Notes under the pieces: model-generated
Told to the model about the DNA's origin: nothing
The model's input: the letters and a program-made list of their open reading frames with translations, nothing else
Databases searched by the model: none
Assembly (NCBI RefSeq): GCF_037076355.1
Contig: NZ_AP026968.1
Span: forward strand, 512,501-576,500
Source of the DNA: Streptococcus parapneumoniae
GTDB lineage: Bacteria > Bacillota > Bacilli > Lactobacillales > Streptococcaceae
Direction of reading: 5' to 3'
DNA length: 64,000 nucleotides
Shown: piece by piece, positions 1-9,177 of the stretch
How the letters are laid out: the number at the start of each line of letters is the position of its first letter
Position numbering within the stretch: the first letter of the stretch is position 1
Made by a program: the position numbers and the translations under genes

Positions 1-276
1 TTTATTGCAGCTATTATTGGTTCTTGTGTCAGCCAGATTTTAAGTATTCTTTATAAGACACCTGCTGTGGTCTTTATCTTGGCCATCTTGGCACCTCTGG
101 TTCCGGGTTATCTTTCTTATCGGACAACTGCCTTTTTTGTGACAGGGGACTATAATAAAGCGCTGGCAAGTGCGACCTTGGTTGTCATGCTGGCTCTGGT
201 CATTTCCATTGGAATGGCTAGCGGAACAGTGATTCTCAGACTGTATCATTATATAAAAACACATCGAGTATCGTAG
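1..276 (+). CDS. Threonine/serine exporter family protein, C-terminal part (5' end outside window)
   Basis: The frame is open from base 1 to the TAG at 274-276, so only the last 91 residues are present. It has two or three hydrophobic segments and a conserved-looking APLVPGYLSYR stretch, typical of the C-terminal membrane half of ThrE-like (DUF3815) proteins, which export small amino acids or act as the smaller subunit of a two-gene exporter. The family call rests on this short motif and on topology; substrate is unknown. It points toward the small secreted protein at 372 and may share a transcript. Confidence 0.5.
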   Translation, partial: FIAAIIGSCVSQILSILYKTPAVVFILAILAPLVPGYLSYRTTAFFVTGDYNKALASATLVVMLALVISIGMASGTVILRLYHYIKTHRVS

Positions 277-371
277 ACTTTACAGAAATAAAAGAATTTT
301 CTGAAAAAGGAGATAAATATAGTGACAAGGCTTTCTATGTATGCCATTCTCTATATATAGGAGGAAAAATC

Positions 372-683
372 ATGAAAAAATCACTATTTTCCTTATTGTT
401 TGTAAGTCTACTGACCTTGTTATTTTTCCCAGTCATGGTTTCTAATTCAGGCTCAGAATTTCAAAGTGGATGGCAAGAGCATCAGTTGATTGCCGAAAAG
501 GTTAGTAAAACACTTGACAAGACATTTGATAAGGATGTCAGAGAAATTCCGACCAGTCAGTTTTATCAAGAATTTGTAGATGAGATGGGAAGGACTTACT
601 CAGGAGATTTAATCCTCCAGGAGCTGAGAACTGTGAATGGGGCTTATAAAGCTACTTATATCGGTGAACTCTATAGCAACTAA
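372..683 (+). CDS. Small secreted protein of unknown function
   Basis: A 103-residue protein starts at an ATG preceded by a strong GGAGG site. Residues 1-25 form a signal peptide (MKKSLF, then a Leu/Phe/Val-rich core). There is no lipobox cysteine and no wall anchor, so free secretion or membrane retention by an uncleaved signal is likely. The mature part is polar with no motif I recognise. A terminator follows at 712-740. I cannot assign a function. Confidence 0.6.
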   Translation: MKKSLFSLLFVSLLTLLFFPVMVSNSGSEFQSGWQEHQLIAEKVSKTLDKTFDKDVREIPTSQFYQEFVDEMGRTYSGDLILQELRTVNGAYKATYIGELYSN

Positions 684-711
684 TCATTCTTTAAAATTAT
701 GACCAATAAGA

Positions 712-740
712 GGCTTGATTTGGTGAATCAAGTCTTTTTT
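712..740 (+). terminator. Rho-independent terminator
   Basis: The 9-bp stem GGCTTGATT / AATCAAGTC has one G-T pair, a 5-nt loop and a run of six T. It ends the transcript of the small secreted protein before mvaS. Confidence 0.85.
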
Positions 741-813
741 CTCTCTTTTACTGCCATTTGTGATAAAATAGTACTGAACGATTTTTTACATGAATGATAA
801 AACAGAGGTAAAT

Positions 814-1986
814 ATGACAATCGGTATTGATAAGATTGGTTTTGCGACCAGTCAATATGTCTTGAAGTTACAAGACTTAGCAGAAGCGAGGGGAATTGAC
901 CCTGAAAAATTAAGCAAAGGACTCTTACTCGAGGAATTGAGTATTGCGCCCTTAACTGAGGACATCGTGACCTTGGCGGCGAGTGCAAGTGACTCTATTT
1001 TAACTGAGCAAGAGAGACAAGAAATTGACATGGTCATTGTGGCTACCGAGTCAGGAATTGACCAGAGTAAGGCTGCAGCCGTCTTTGTGCATGGCTTGCT
1101 GGGTATTCAGCCCTTTGCTCGTAGTTTCGAGATTAAAGAAGCCTGCTATGGAGCGACAGCTGCCCTACATTATGCCAAATTGCATGTGGAAAATTCTCCA
1201 GAGTCCAAGGTCTTGGTCATTGCCAGTGATATTGCCAAATACGGTATTGAAACTCCAGGAGAACCAACTCAGGGTGCTGGAAGTGTGGCTATGTTAATTA
1301 CACAAAATCCACGCATGATGGCCTTTAATAATGACAATGTAGCTCAAACCCGTGACATCATGGATTTTTGGCGTCCAAATTACTCGACAACTCCTTATGT
1401 AAATGGTGTCTATTCTACCCAACAATACTTGGATAGTTTGAAAACGACTTGGCTTGAATACCAAAAACGCTACCAGCTTACTTTGGATGATTTCGCGGCG
1501 GTTTGCTTCCACTTGCCTTACCCTAAATTAGCACTCAAAGGCTTGAAAAAAATCATGGATAAGAGCCTGCCTCAAGAGAAAAAGGACCTCTTGCAAAAGC
1601 ACTTTGATCAGTCTATTCTCTACAGTCAAAAGGTGGGGAATATCTATACAGGTTCTCTCTTCCTTGGGCTTCTATCTCTCTTGGAAAATACAGATAGCTT
1701 GAAGGCTGGGGATAAAATTGCCCTTTATAGTTACGGAAGTGGGGCCGTAGCTGAGTTCTTTAGTGGTGAATTGGTTGAAGGATACGAAGCTTATCTGGAT
1801 AAAGACCGTTTGAATAAGCTCAACCAACGAACTGCCCTGTCTGTTGCAGACTATGAAAAAGTCTTCTTTGAGGAAGTAGACTTGGATGAAACAAATTCTG
1901 CCCAGTTTGCTGGCTATGAAAATCAAGATTTTGCCTTGGTTGAAATTGTTGACCACCAACGCCGTTATAGCAAGGTTGAAAAATAA
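814..1986 (+). CDS. mvaS: Hydroxymethylglutaryl-CoA synthase
   Basis: MvaS condenses acetoacetyl-CoA and acetyl-CoA to HMG-CoA in the cytosolic mevalonate pathway to isoprenoids. At 390 residues it is the usual bacterial length. The nucleophile Cys111 sits in EIKEACYGATAAL, and the general-base Glu79 in VATES. I chose the ATG at 814, with GAGGT just upstream, over the in-frame ATG at 790, which would add eight unusual residues (MNDKTEVN). The TAA overlaps the mvaA start by one base, indicating translational coupling. Confidence 0.97.
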   Translation: MTIGIDKIGFATSQYVLKLQDLAEARGIDPEKLSKGLLLEELSIAPLTEDIVTLAASASDSILTEQERQEIDMVIVATESGIDQSKAAAVFVHGLLGIQPFARSFEIKEACYGATAALHYAKLHVENSPESKVLVIASDIAKYGIETPGEPTQGAGSVAMLITQNPRMMAFNNDNVAQTRDIMDFWRPNYSTTPYVNGVYSTQQYLDSLKTTWLEYQKRYQLTLDDFAAVCFHLPYPKLALKGLKKIMDKSLPQEKKDLLQKHFDQSILYSQKVGNIYTGSLFLGLLSLLENTDSLKAGDKIALYSYGSGAVAEFFSGELVEGYEAYLDKDRLNKLNQRTALSVADYEKVFFEEVDLDETNSAQFAGYENQDFALVEIVDHQRRYSKVEK

Positions 1987-3260
1987 TGAAGATAAGTTGG
2001 AATGGATTTTCTAAAAAATCATACCAAGAGCGCCTCGAGCTGTTAACAGCTCAGGCGCTCCTTAGTCCTGAGAGACAAGCGAGTCTGGAGCAGGATGAAC
2101 AGATGAGTGTGACTGTGGCAGACCAGCTGAGTGAGAATGTAGTGGGAACTTTTTCTCTGCCTTATTCGCTGGTCCCAGAGGTTCTCGTTAACGGTCAGGA
2201 ATACACAGTTCCCTATGTGACAGAAGAACCATCTGTGGTTGCTGCGGCCAGCTATGCCAGCAAAATCATCAAGAGAGCAGGTGGCTTTACTGCTCAAGTC
2301 CATGAGCGCCAGATGATTGGACAGGTAGCCCTTTATCAAGTTGCTGAACCTGAACAGGCGCAAGAGAAGATTGCCAGCAAAAAGGCTGAACTCTTGGAGC
2401 TTGCCAATCAAGCTTATCCTTCTATCGTTAAACGAGGAGGTGGGGCGCGTGATTTGCATGTAGAGCAGATCAAAGGTGAAACGGACTTTCTCGTCGTTTA
2501 TCTTCATGTCGATACCCAGGAAGCCATGGGTGCCAATATGCTCAACACCATGCTGGAAGCCTTGAAACCAGTCTTAGAAGAACTTAGTCAAGGACAGAGT
2601 CTCATGGGGATTCTTTCTAATTACGCGACCGATTCTCTGGTGACGGCTAGTTGCCACATCGCCTTTCGCTACTTGAGCCACCAAAAAGATCAAGGACGAG
2701 AAATTGCGGAGAAGATAGCCATGGCTAGTCAGTTTGCGCAGGCTGATCCTTATCGAGCCGCTACTCACAATAAAGGGATTTTTAATGGTATTGATGCCAT
2801 TTTGATTGCCACTGGTAATGACTGGCGTGCCATTGAGGCGGGAGCTCATGCTTTTGCCAGTCGAAATGGACATTACCAAGGTCTTAGTCAATGGACGCTG
2901 GATCTTGAAAGAGAAGAATTGGTTGGTGAGATGACCCTGCCCATGCCTGTGGCGACCAAGGGTGGCTCTATCGGCCTTAACCCTCGTGTAGCCCTCAGTC
3001 ATGAACTACTGGGGAATCCTTCTGCCAAAGAATTAGCCCAGATTATCGTATCTATCGGGCTTGCACAAAACTTTGCGGCCCTGAAAGCCTTGGTGAGTAC
3101 AGGCATCCAGCAAGGCCACATGAAATTGCAGGCCAAATCCTTAGCACTCCTCGCAGGTGCTAGTGAATCCGAGGTAGCTCCTCTAGTCGAGCTCCTCATC
3201 GCAGATAAAACCTTTAACCTAGAGACAGCCCAGCGCTACCTCGAAAATTTAAGATCATAA
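1986..3260 (+). CDS. mvaA: Hydroxymethylglutaryl-CoA reductase, class II
   Basis: This enzyme reduces HMG-CoA to mevalonate, the committed step of bacterial isoprenoid synthesis. The 424 residues match the class II (soluble, bacterial) enzyme. Visible family motifs are the N-terminal ENVVGTF segment with its catalytic Glu, ATHNKGIFNGIDA, and the NDWRAIEAGAHAFA region. Its ATG overlaps the mvaS stop by one base, so the two form a bicistronic unit ending at the terminator 3261-3290. Confidence 0.97.
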   Translation: MKISWNGFSKKSYQERLELLTAQALLSPERQASLEQDEQMSVTVADQLSENVVGTFSLPYSLVPEVLVNGQEYTVPYVTEEPSVVAAASYASKIIKRAGGFTAQVHERQMIGQVALYQVAEPEQAQEKIASKKAELLELANQAYPSIVKRGGGARDLHVEQIKGETDFLVVYLHVDTQEAMGANMLNTMLEALKPVLEELSQGQSLMGILSNYATDSLVTASCHIAFRYLSHQKDQGREIAEKIAMASQFAQADPYRAATHNKGIFNGIDAILIATGNDWRAIEAGAHAFASRNGHYQGLSQWTLDLEREELVGEMTLPMPVATKGGSIGLNPRVALSHELLGNPSAKELAQIIVSIGLAQNFAALKALVSTGIQQGHMKLQAKSLALLAGASESEVAPLVELLIADKTFNLETAQRYLENLRS

Positions 3261-3290
3261 AAAACTCAGACGAATTCGGTCTGAGTTTTC
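3261..3290. terminator. Bidirectional rho-independent terminator
   Basis: The perfect 10-bp stem AAAACTCAGA / TCTGAGTTTT lies immediately after the mvaA stop. A-rich and T-rich flanks allow it to serve mvaA and perhaps the converging scr transcript. Confidence 0.9.
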
Positions 3291-3297
3291 TTGTGCT

Positions 3298-3452
3298 TAT
3301 ACTCAATGAAAATCAAAGAGCAAACTAGGAAGCTAGCCGTAGGTTGCTCAAAGCACTGCTTTGAGGTTGTAGATAAGACTGACGAAGTCAGTTACATATA
3401 TCTACGGTAAGGCGACGCTGACGTGGTTTGAAGAGATTTTCGAAGAGTATTA
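3298..3452 (-). repeat. BOX element (boxA-boxB-boxC, one boxB)
   Basis: The boxC end (ATACTCAATGAAAATCAAAG) is at the left and one 45-bp boxB lies at 3347-3391. The boxA end at the right carries ACGGTAAGGCGACGCTGACG, the sequence matched by the classic BOX-PCR primer. The outer right end (GAGTATTA) supplies the stop codon of scrR. Confidence 0.93.
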
Positions 3453-4415
3453 AATACTTTTTCCAGGTAAAAGAGTAATTGGCAAAAAGTAACCAGTTGT
3501 CGCGACTTCCTTGCCTTCTATCTTCTGCAAGAGGAGGTCAACAGTGAGTTGGGCAATCTCTTTCAAGGGTTGCTTGATAGTAGCCAATTGAGGGTAGTAA
3601 TTCTCGATAAAGTAGGTTCCATCATAGCCGATGACTTTAAGCTTTTCTGGGACAGAAATGCCCAGCTCCTGAGCAATTTTAATGACTAGAATAGCAGTCA
3701 AATCATCCGAAGCAAAAATCGCGTCTGGTTTTTGACGGGTCAAGATATTCTTGATTTCCATTTCTTTTCTGACGGGAGAAAAGTCACTGGAAACATTGAT
3801 AATAGGAGCTTTTGGGAGTACAGATGCAAAACCAGCGTGGCGTAGTCCAGTTGGAGAATTAGAATTGTCATTCCCAGTAATCATGATGATAGATTGGGCA
3901 CCTGTCTTAACCAAGGTCTGGGCAGCAAGAACACCACCAGCATAGTTGTCAGAGGAGACGACAGGGATGTCTGGAGACAGGTTTCGGTCAAAGGAAATAA
4001 TCGGAGCTGTCACACGATTGTAGTCTTCAATTCCCAAGTTGTGACTACCAGAAATGATGCCGTCCACCTGATTGGCTTCGAGCATTTCGATGTACTCGCG
4101 TTCTTTTTCAGAATCGTGCTCACTATTGCAGATGATGGTCTTGTAACCATTTTTGAAGAGTTGGTGTTCCAGTTTATCAATCAATTCTGCATAGAAAACG
4201 TTGGAAATATTTGGGAAAATCAAGCCGATTAACTTAGCTGATTTTCCTTGCAGACTGCGAGCCAGGTTGTTAGGTTTATAGCCCAATTCTCTCATGGCTT
4301 CATTGACCTTTTGAATGGTTTTCTCTGATAAATAGCCTTTTTTATTGATAACCCGAGAAACGGTAGTCGGGCTGACACCTGCAAGTTTGGCGACATCAGT
4401 TAGTTTTGCGACCAT
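3450..4415 (-). CDS. scrR: Sucrose operon repressor, LacI family
   Basis: A 321-residue LacI/GalR-type regulator with an N-terminal helix-turn-helix (TDVAKLAGVSPTTVSRVIN, residues 6-24). A periplasmic-binding-protein-like effector domain follows (residues 60-321). It is expected to repress scrB and scrA when sucrose-6-phosphate is absent. Its start overlaps the end of scrB by 20 bases, so it is translated with scrB and probably autoregulated. Its TAA stop coincides with the edge of the BOX element. Confidence 0.93.
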   Translation of the reverse strand: MVAKLTDVAKLAGVSPTTVSRVINKKGYLSEKTIQKVNEAMRELGYKPNNLARSLQGKSAKLIGLIFPNISNVFYAELIDKLEHQLFKNGYKTIICNSEHDSEKEREYIEMLEANQVDGIISGSHNLGIEDYNRVTAPIISFDRNLSPDIPVVSSDNYAGGVLAAQTLVKTGAQSIIMITGNDNSNSPTGLRHAGFASVLPKAPIINVSSDFSPVRKEMEIKNILTRQKPDAIFASDDLTAILVIKIAQELGISVPEKLKVIGYDGTYFIENYYPQLATIKQPLKEIAQLTVDLLLQKIEGKEVATTGYFLPITLLPGKSI

Positions 4416-5850
4416 AATCTAATTCATAGTAAGTTCCAGTTGGGTTTCCAGACTTGATGAGGATACCATTTTGGTCCGCATGTGGGAAGACACGACCAGA
4501 AAATACTTTTTCTCCTTTATTGATGAAAATTTCAAAGACAGAGTTATCGATAAAAATTGTGGCGGTAGTAGCCTGGTTATCGATAGGGCAAGAGCGAGTT
4601 GTCCCAAATTCTTGAGCGTACTGTTCACCAGCCTGGCTACGATCTACTGTCACTTGACCATTTGCAAGGTCAAAGTTGATGGAAAGTCCCTTGCCTTCTT
4701 TGTCAGCAAGTAAGACAATCTCGCTCTGACTATTAGGTTCCAAGTTGAGTTCAAGTTCGTAGCAGTTATTGGTTTGGGTACGGTTTGAGAAGGCTTCTTC
4801 AGAAGCACGAAGGTCCTTGATAGTCGCGACTGGGTATTGGTAGAGTTTGCCATCTTTAATAGTTAGTTCTTTGACCAAAGAGAAGGTTCCTTGGTGGTCA
4901 AAACGGTCAGATGGGTAAGAAACATCTGGCAAACCAAGCCAGCTAACTGCTAGAGCACGTCCATCAGGAGCGTTGAATGCTTGGGTTGCATAGGCTTCAA
5001 AACCATAATCCATGTTTTGGAGTTGAGACACATCTACCATTTTGGCATTTTCAGGGTCAAAGGAAGCCCCAATCTTATACATATTTGGATAGATATTATC
5101 GTAGTCTAGAACTTTCTTATCCAATCCTTGTGGGCAGTAGAGAAGGACAGGTTGTTCCCCTACAAAGACCAGATTTGGACATTCCATCATGTAGGCAGTG
5201 CGGTCGTTAGCAAAGTCAAGGTCGCCAACTGCTTGCCAGTTTGTGTAGTCGTTGTCCACAGCCTTGTAGAGACGGACGAAGCCTTTTTTCTCCAAGTCCT
5301 GTCCTCCGACGATAGCATAATATTGACCTTTAAAGTTAAAAATTTGCGGATCGCGGAAGTGGTCAGTAGAGTCTGCTGGCTGGTCAATCAAGATCTTGTC
5401 AATCTTCGTAATCTTGCCATCCTTATCCATCAAAGCACCGATCTGGTAAGGGTGACGGATCCAGTTTTCATCACGGACATTTCCTGTATAGAATAGGAAT
5501 AAGTTATCGCCAAACTGCATGGCAGAACCAGAGTAGGCACCGTGGCTATCTAATGGAGTATCAGGCAAAACTTTGACTCCAGTTTCTGTGAAATGAACCA
5601 AGTTCTCACTTTCCAATTGAACCCAAGATTTCAAACCGTGGGCTGCACCAAAAGGAAAGTTCTGATAAAAAACAATCCACTTTCCATCAAAGTAAGAAAA
5701 GCCATTTGGGTCGTTAAGAAGTCCTGTTTTTGGCTCAACATGATAATGAGTATGCCATGGAGATTGTGCCATATTTTCTTTAATATTCTTAATTTCTTCT
5801 TGCGTCCAATCTTGATAAAGTCTGTAACGACGCTCAGTTGTCCATTCCAT
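4396..5850 (-). CDS. scrB: Sucrose-6-phosphate hydrolase (GH32)
   Basis: This cytoplasmic enzyme splits sucrose-6-phosphate from ScrA into glucose-6-phosphate and fructose. The 484 residues have GH32 hallmarks: the nucleophile Asp in LLNDPNGF near residue 48, the transition-state stabiliser in FRDPQIF, and the acid/base Glu in MECPNLV. A C-terminal beta-sandwich carries the phrase NSVFEIFINKGEKVFSGR. GGAGG precedes the start. It is divergent from scrA and forms an operon with scrR. Confidence 0.96.
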   Translation of the reverse strand: MEWTTERRYRLYQDWTQEEIKNIKENMAQSPWHTHYHVEPKTGLLNDPNGFSYFDGKWIVFYQNFPFGAAHGLKSWVQLESENLVHFTETGVKVLPDTPLDSHGAYSGSAMQFGDNLFLFYTGNVRDENWIRHPYQIGALMDKDGKITKIDKILIDQPADSTDHFRDPQIFNFKGQYYAIVGGQDLEKKGFVRLYKAVDNDYTNWQAVGDLDFANDRTAYMMECPNLVFVGEQPVLLYCPQGLDKKVLDYDNIYPNMYKIGASFDPENAKMVDVSQLQNMDYGFEAYATQAFNAPDGRALAVSWLGLPDVSYPSDRFDHQGTFSLVKELTIKDGKLYQYPVATIKDLRASEEAFSNRTQTNNCYELELNLEPNSQSEIVLLADKEGKGLSINFDLANGQVTVDRSQAGEQYAQEFGTTRSCPIDNQATTATIFIDNSVFEIFINKGEKVFSGRVFPHADQNGILIKSGNPTGTYYELDYGRKTN

Positions 5851-5885
5851 TCTTCTATTCCTCCAAAAATCTTATCACTTTTAAT

Positions 5886-5914
5886 AGTAACCGTTTTCGG
5901 AAAAAAAAGCAAGA
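5886..5914 (-). promoter_or_regulatory. scrB-scrR promoter with cre/ScrR-like operator
   Basis: On the minus strand, -35 TTGCTT (5914-5909) and -10 TACTAT (5891-5886) are separated by exactly 17 bp. The spacer contains CGAAAACGGTTA (5902-5890), which fits both a catabolite-responsive element and a LacI-family half-site, so ScrR and/or CcpA probably act here. The rest of the 368-bp scrB-scrA gap is AT-rich and featureless apart from the scrA promoter. Confidence 0.7.
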
Positions 5915-6122
5915 CTTTTATGTTAAAAAAGAGAAAAAACTGTCAAACGTTAGTCATAAAATAAATGCAGGAAATCAATCAAATTTTCACAAAAATATGA
6001 AAGAGAATGAAATAAAACCCTTTTAACCAAGATTTTAAACTTATTTTTTTAAGGAACACCTGATAAAACAGTCAAAAACAATCAATCTTACTAAGTGGAT
6101 AGAATATTTTTCTGCAAAACGC

Positions 6123-6183
6123 TTGACATATTTCTAAAACATGATAAAATAATAGTCGTAGGGCGAATAAAATCGCTTTCAAA
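6123..6183 (+). promoter_or_regulatory. scrA promoter with downstream cre-like site
   Basis: TTGACA (6123-6128), a 16-bp spacer and TAAAAT (6145-6150). AAAACGCTTGACA overlaps the -35. A second site at 6166-6183 reads TTTGAAAGCGATTTTATT on the minus strand, close to the cre consensus, just after the expected start point. The positions suit repression by CcpA and ScrR. Confidence 0.75.
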
Positions 6184-6218
6184 CAAGAACAAAATTTTAT
6201 ATAAGGAGATTTTTGCAA

Positions 6219-8105
6219 ATGAACAATCAGGAAATTGCAAAAAAAGTCATCGATGCCTTGGGCGGACGTGAAAATGTCAACAGTGTTGCCCACTGTGCGA
6301 CTCGTCTTCGTGTCATGGTCAAAGATGAAGGAAAAATCAATAAAGAAGTGATTGAGAACTTGGAAAAAGTTCAAGGTGCTTTCTTTAACTCAGGTCAATA
6401 CCAAATCATCTTTGGTACTGGTACAGTAAACAAAATGTACGATGAAGTTGTTGCACTTGGTTTACCAACATCATCTAAAGATGACATGAAAGCAGAAGCT
6501 GCTAAACAAGGGAACTGGTTCCAACGTGCTATCCGTACTTTCGGTGACGTTTTCGTTCCAATCATCCCAGTTATCGTAGCGACAGGTCTCTTCATGGGTG
6601 TGCGTGGTCTTTTCATTGCTCTTGAAATGCCACTTCCAGGAGACTTTGCAACTTACACACAAATCTTGACAGATACAGCCTTCATCATCTTGCCAGGTTT
6701 GGTTGTTTGGTCAACCTTCCGTGTATTCGGTGGTAACCCTGCCGTTGGTATCGTTCTTGGTATGATGCTTGTTTCTGGCTCACTTCCAAACGCTTGGGCA
6801 GTTGCTCAAGGTGGTGAAGTAACAGCTATGAACTTCTTTGGTTTCATCCCTGTTGTTGGTTTGCAAGGTTCCGTTCTTCCAGCCTTCATCATCGGGGTTG
6901 TCGGAGCTAAATTTGAAAAAGCTGTCCGCAAGGTCGTTCCAGATGTCATTGACCTTTTGGTAACACCATTCGTGACACTTTTGGTTATGTCTATCCTTGG
7001 ACTATTTGTCATCGGACCAGTCTTTCACGTTGTTGAAAACTACATCCTTATCGCGACAAAAGCGATCCTTAGTATGCCATTTGGTCTTGGTGGTTTCTTG
7101 ATTGGTGGGGTTCACCAATTGATCGTCGTGTCAGGTGTGCACCATATCTTCAACTTGCTTGAAGTTCAATTGCTTGCTGCTGACCATGCTAACCCATTCA
7201 ACGCTATCATCACTGCTGCTATGACAGCTCAAGGTGCTGCAACTGTTGCGGTTGGTGTTAAAACTAAAAATCCAAAACTAAAAACACTTGCTTTCCCAGC
7301 TGCTCTTTCTGCCTTCCTCGGTATTACAGAGCCTGCTATCTTCGGGGTGAACTTGCGCTTCCGTAAACCATTCTTCCTCTCATTGATTGCTGGTGCAATC
7401 GGTGGTGGATTGGCTTCTATCCTTGGACTTGCTGGTAATGGTAGTGGTATCACCATCATCCCTGGTACAATGCTTTATGTTGGTAACGGACAACTTGCCC
7501 AATACCTTCTTATGGTAGCTGTATCATTTGCACTTGGTTTTGCTCTTACTTACATGTTTGGTTATGAGGATGAAAAAGAAGTTGCTACTGAAGCGGCGAC
7601 AGAACGTTTGGTCCAAGAAGAAACAACTGGCAACATTCCAGCAGCTCTTCAAAATGAAACACTTGTAACTCCTATCGTCGGTGATGTTGTCGCTCTTGCT
7701 GATGTCAATGACCCAGTCTTCTCAAGTGGAGCTATGGGACAAGGTATCGCTGTGAAACCAAGTCAAGGTGTGGTTTATGCACCAGCTGATGCTGAAGTTT
7801 CAATTGCCTTTCCAACAGGACACGCTTTTGGTTTGAAAACAACTGATGGTGCTGAAGTTTTGATCCATGTTGGTATTGACACTGTATCTATGGATGGTGA
7901 AGGTTTTGAAGCAAAAGTTGCTCAAGGTGATAAGGTTAAAGCTGGCGATGTTCTTGGAACATTTGACTCAAACAAAATTGCTGCAGCTGGACTTGATGAT
8001 ACAACAATGGTTATCGTTACAAATACAGCTGACTATGCCTCAGTAGCTCCAGTCGCAACAGGTTCAGTTGCGAAGGGGGATGCTGTGATCGAAGTGAAAA
8101 TCTAA
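6219..8105 (+). CDS. scrA: Sucrose-specific PTS transporter, IIBCA
   Basis: It imports and phosphorylates sucrose to sucrose-6-phosphate at the membrane. The 628 residues hold three PTS domains in order: IIB (about 1-90, phospho-Cys in VAHCATRLR), IIC with about ten membrane helices (about 105-450), and a glucose-type IIA at the C-terminus (phospho-His in LIHVGIDT). The ATG at 6219 lies 10 bases after AAGGAG; the TTG six bases upstream is too close to the ribosome site. It is divergent from scrB. Confidence 0.96.
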   Translation: MNNQEIAKKVIDALGGRENVNSVAHCATRLRVMVKDEGKINKEVIENLEKVQGAFFNSGQYQIIFGTGTVNKMYDEVVALGLPTSSKDDMKAEAAKQGNWFQRAIRTFGDVFVPIIPVIVATGLFMGVRGLFIALEMPLPGDFATYTQILTDTAFIILPGLVVWSTFRVFGGNPAVGIVLGMMLVSGSLPNAWAVAQGGEVTAMNFFGFIPVVGLQGSVLPAFIIGVVGAKFEKAVRKVVPDVIDLLVTPFVTLLVMSILGLFVIGPVFHVVENYILIATKAILSMPFGLGGFLIGGVHQLIVVSGVHHIFNLLEVQLLAADHANPFNAIITAAMTAQGAATVAVGVKTKNPKLKTLAFPAALSAFLGITEPAIFGVNLRFRKPFFLSLIAGAIGGGLASILGLAGNGSGITIIPGTMLYVGNGQLAQYLLMVAVSFALGFALTYMFGYEDEKEVATEAATERLVQEETTGNIPAALQNETLVTPIVGDVVALADVNDPVFSSGAMGQGIAVKPSQGVVYAPADAEVSIAFPTGHAFGLKTTDGAEVLIHVGIDTVSMDGEGFEAKVAQGDKVKAGDVLGTFDSNKIAAAGLDDTTMVIVTNTADYASVAPVATGSVAKGDAVIEVKI

Positions 8106-8122
8106 TCAATCCTCTCTAATGT

Positions 8123-8156
8123 GAAAACGAACAAATGACATGTTTGTTCGTTTTTG
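8123..8156 (+). terminator. Rho-independent terminator after scrA
   Basis: The stem is AAAACGAACAAA / TTTGTTCGTTTT with a short loop and five T. It separates scrA from scrK. Confidence 0.9.
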
Positions 8157-8215
8157 CTTGAATGGTAAGATTTACAGAGGAAAATCTAAAAAATAGAGAA
8201 ATTTAGACTTTCGAA

Positions 8216-8227
8216 ATATGCTATAAT
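8216..8227 (+). promoter_or_regulatory. scrK promoter, extended -10
   Basis: TGCTATAAT (8219-8227) is an extended -10 element with no convincing -35. It lies 27 bases before the scrK start, implying separate transcription from scrA. Confidence 0.55.
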
Positions 8228-8254
8228 AAAGAAAATAAAAACAAGAGGTTTATC

Positions 8255-9142
8255 ATGACAAAATTATATGGAAGCTTGGAAGCGGGCGGTACAAAGTTTG
8301 TCTGTGCTGTCGGTGATGAAAACTTTAACGTTGTAGAAAAAACACAATTTCCAACAACAACTCCAATCGAAACAATCGATAAAACTATTGAGTTCTTCTC
8401 AAAATTCGATAATCTTGCTGGTCTTGCAGTTGGTTCATTTGGTCCGATTGATATTGATAAAAACTCAAAAACTTATGGCTTTATCACAACGACTCCAAAA
8501 CCAAACTGGGCAAATGTGGACTTGCTTGGTGCCCTTCGTCGCGCCCTCAACGTGCCAATGTACTTCACTACAGATGTAAACAGCTCTGCTTATGGTGAAG
8601 TGGTTGCACGTAACAATGCTGGTGGTCGTATCGAAAACTTGGTTTACTACACAATCGGTACAGGTATCGGTGCAGGTGTTATCCAACGTGGAGAGTTTAT
8701 CGGTGGTGTGGGTCACCCTGAGATGGGCCACTACTATGTTGCTAGACACCCAATGGATATTGAAAAAGAGTTTAAGGGTGTTTGTCCTTTCCACAAGGGA
8801 TGTCTGGAAGGTTTTGCGGCTGGTCCAAGTTTGGAAGCTCGTACAGGTGTACGTGGAGAAAATATTGAACTCAACAACCCTGTTTGGGATGTTCAAGCCT
8901 ACTATATCGCTCAAGCTGCGGTCAATGCGACAGTGACTTTCCGCCCAGATGTGATTGTCTTTGGTGGAGGGGTCATGGCTCAACAACACATGCTGGATCG
9001 TGTCCGTGAGAAATTTACATCTCTTCTCAATGGTTACCTACCAGTACCTGATGTGCGTGACTATATCGTGACGCCAGCAGTTGCAGGAAATGGTTCAGCT
9101 ACTCTTGGAAATTTTGTCCTTGCAAAAGAAGTTTCAAAATAA
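8255..9142 (+). CDS. scrK: Fructokinase, ROK family
   Basis: It phosphorylates the fructose released by ScrB to fructose-6-phosphate. The 295 residues begin with the ROK phosphate-binding loop (EAGGTKFVCAVGDE). A zinc-binding cluster, CPFHKGCLEGFAAGPSLEAR, lies near residue 180. The start has AAGAGG upstream. It completes the sucrose locus and has its own promoter and the terminator at 9149-9177. Fructokinase, not another ROK sugar kinase, is inferred mainly from context. Confidence 0.92.
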   Translation: MTKLYGSLEAGGTKFVCAVGDENFNVVEKTQFPTTTPIETIDKTIEFFSKFDNLAGLAVGSFGPIDIDKNSKTYGFITTTPKPNWANVDLLGALRRALNVPMYFTTDVNSSAYGEVVARNNAGGRIENLVYYTIGTGIGAGVIQRGEFIGGVGHPEMGHYYVARHPMDIEKEFKGVCPFHKGCLEGFAAGPSLEARTGVRGENIELNNPVWDVQAYYIAQAAVNATVTFRPDVIVFGGGVMAQQHMLDRVREKFTSLLNGYLPVPDVRDYIVTPAVAGNGSATLGNFVLAKEVSK

Positions 9143-9148
9143 ATCACA

Positions 9149-9177
9149 AAATCCGCTTGGGAAACCAAACGGATTTT
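9149..9177. terminator. Terminator of scrK, copy 1 of a 29-bp exact duplication
   Basis: The hairpin AAATCCGCTTGG-GAAA-CCAAACGGATTTT is identical over 29 bases to 9426-9454. It acts as terminator for scrK. Confidence 0.88.

Noticed and set aside
4471..4713. 80-residue ORF on the plus strand
   Set aside because: It is antisense to scrB, has no ribosome site and no recognisable product.
8465..8989. 174-residue minus-strand ORF
   Set aside because: It lies entirely within scrK, which has clear ROK motifs; codon use marks it as a shadow.
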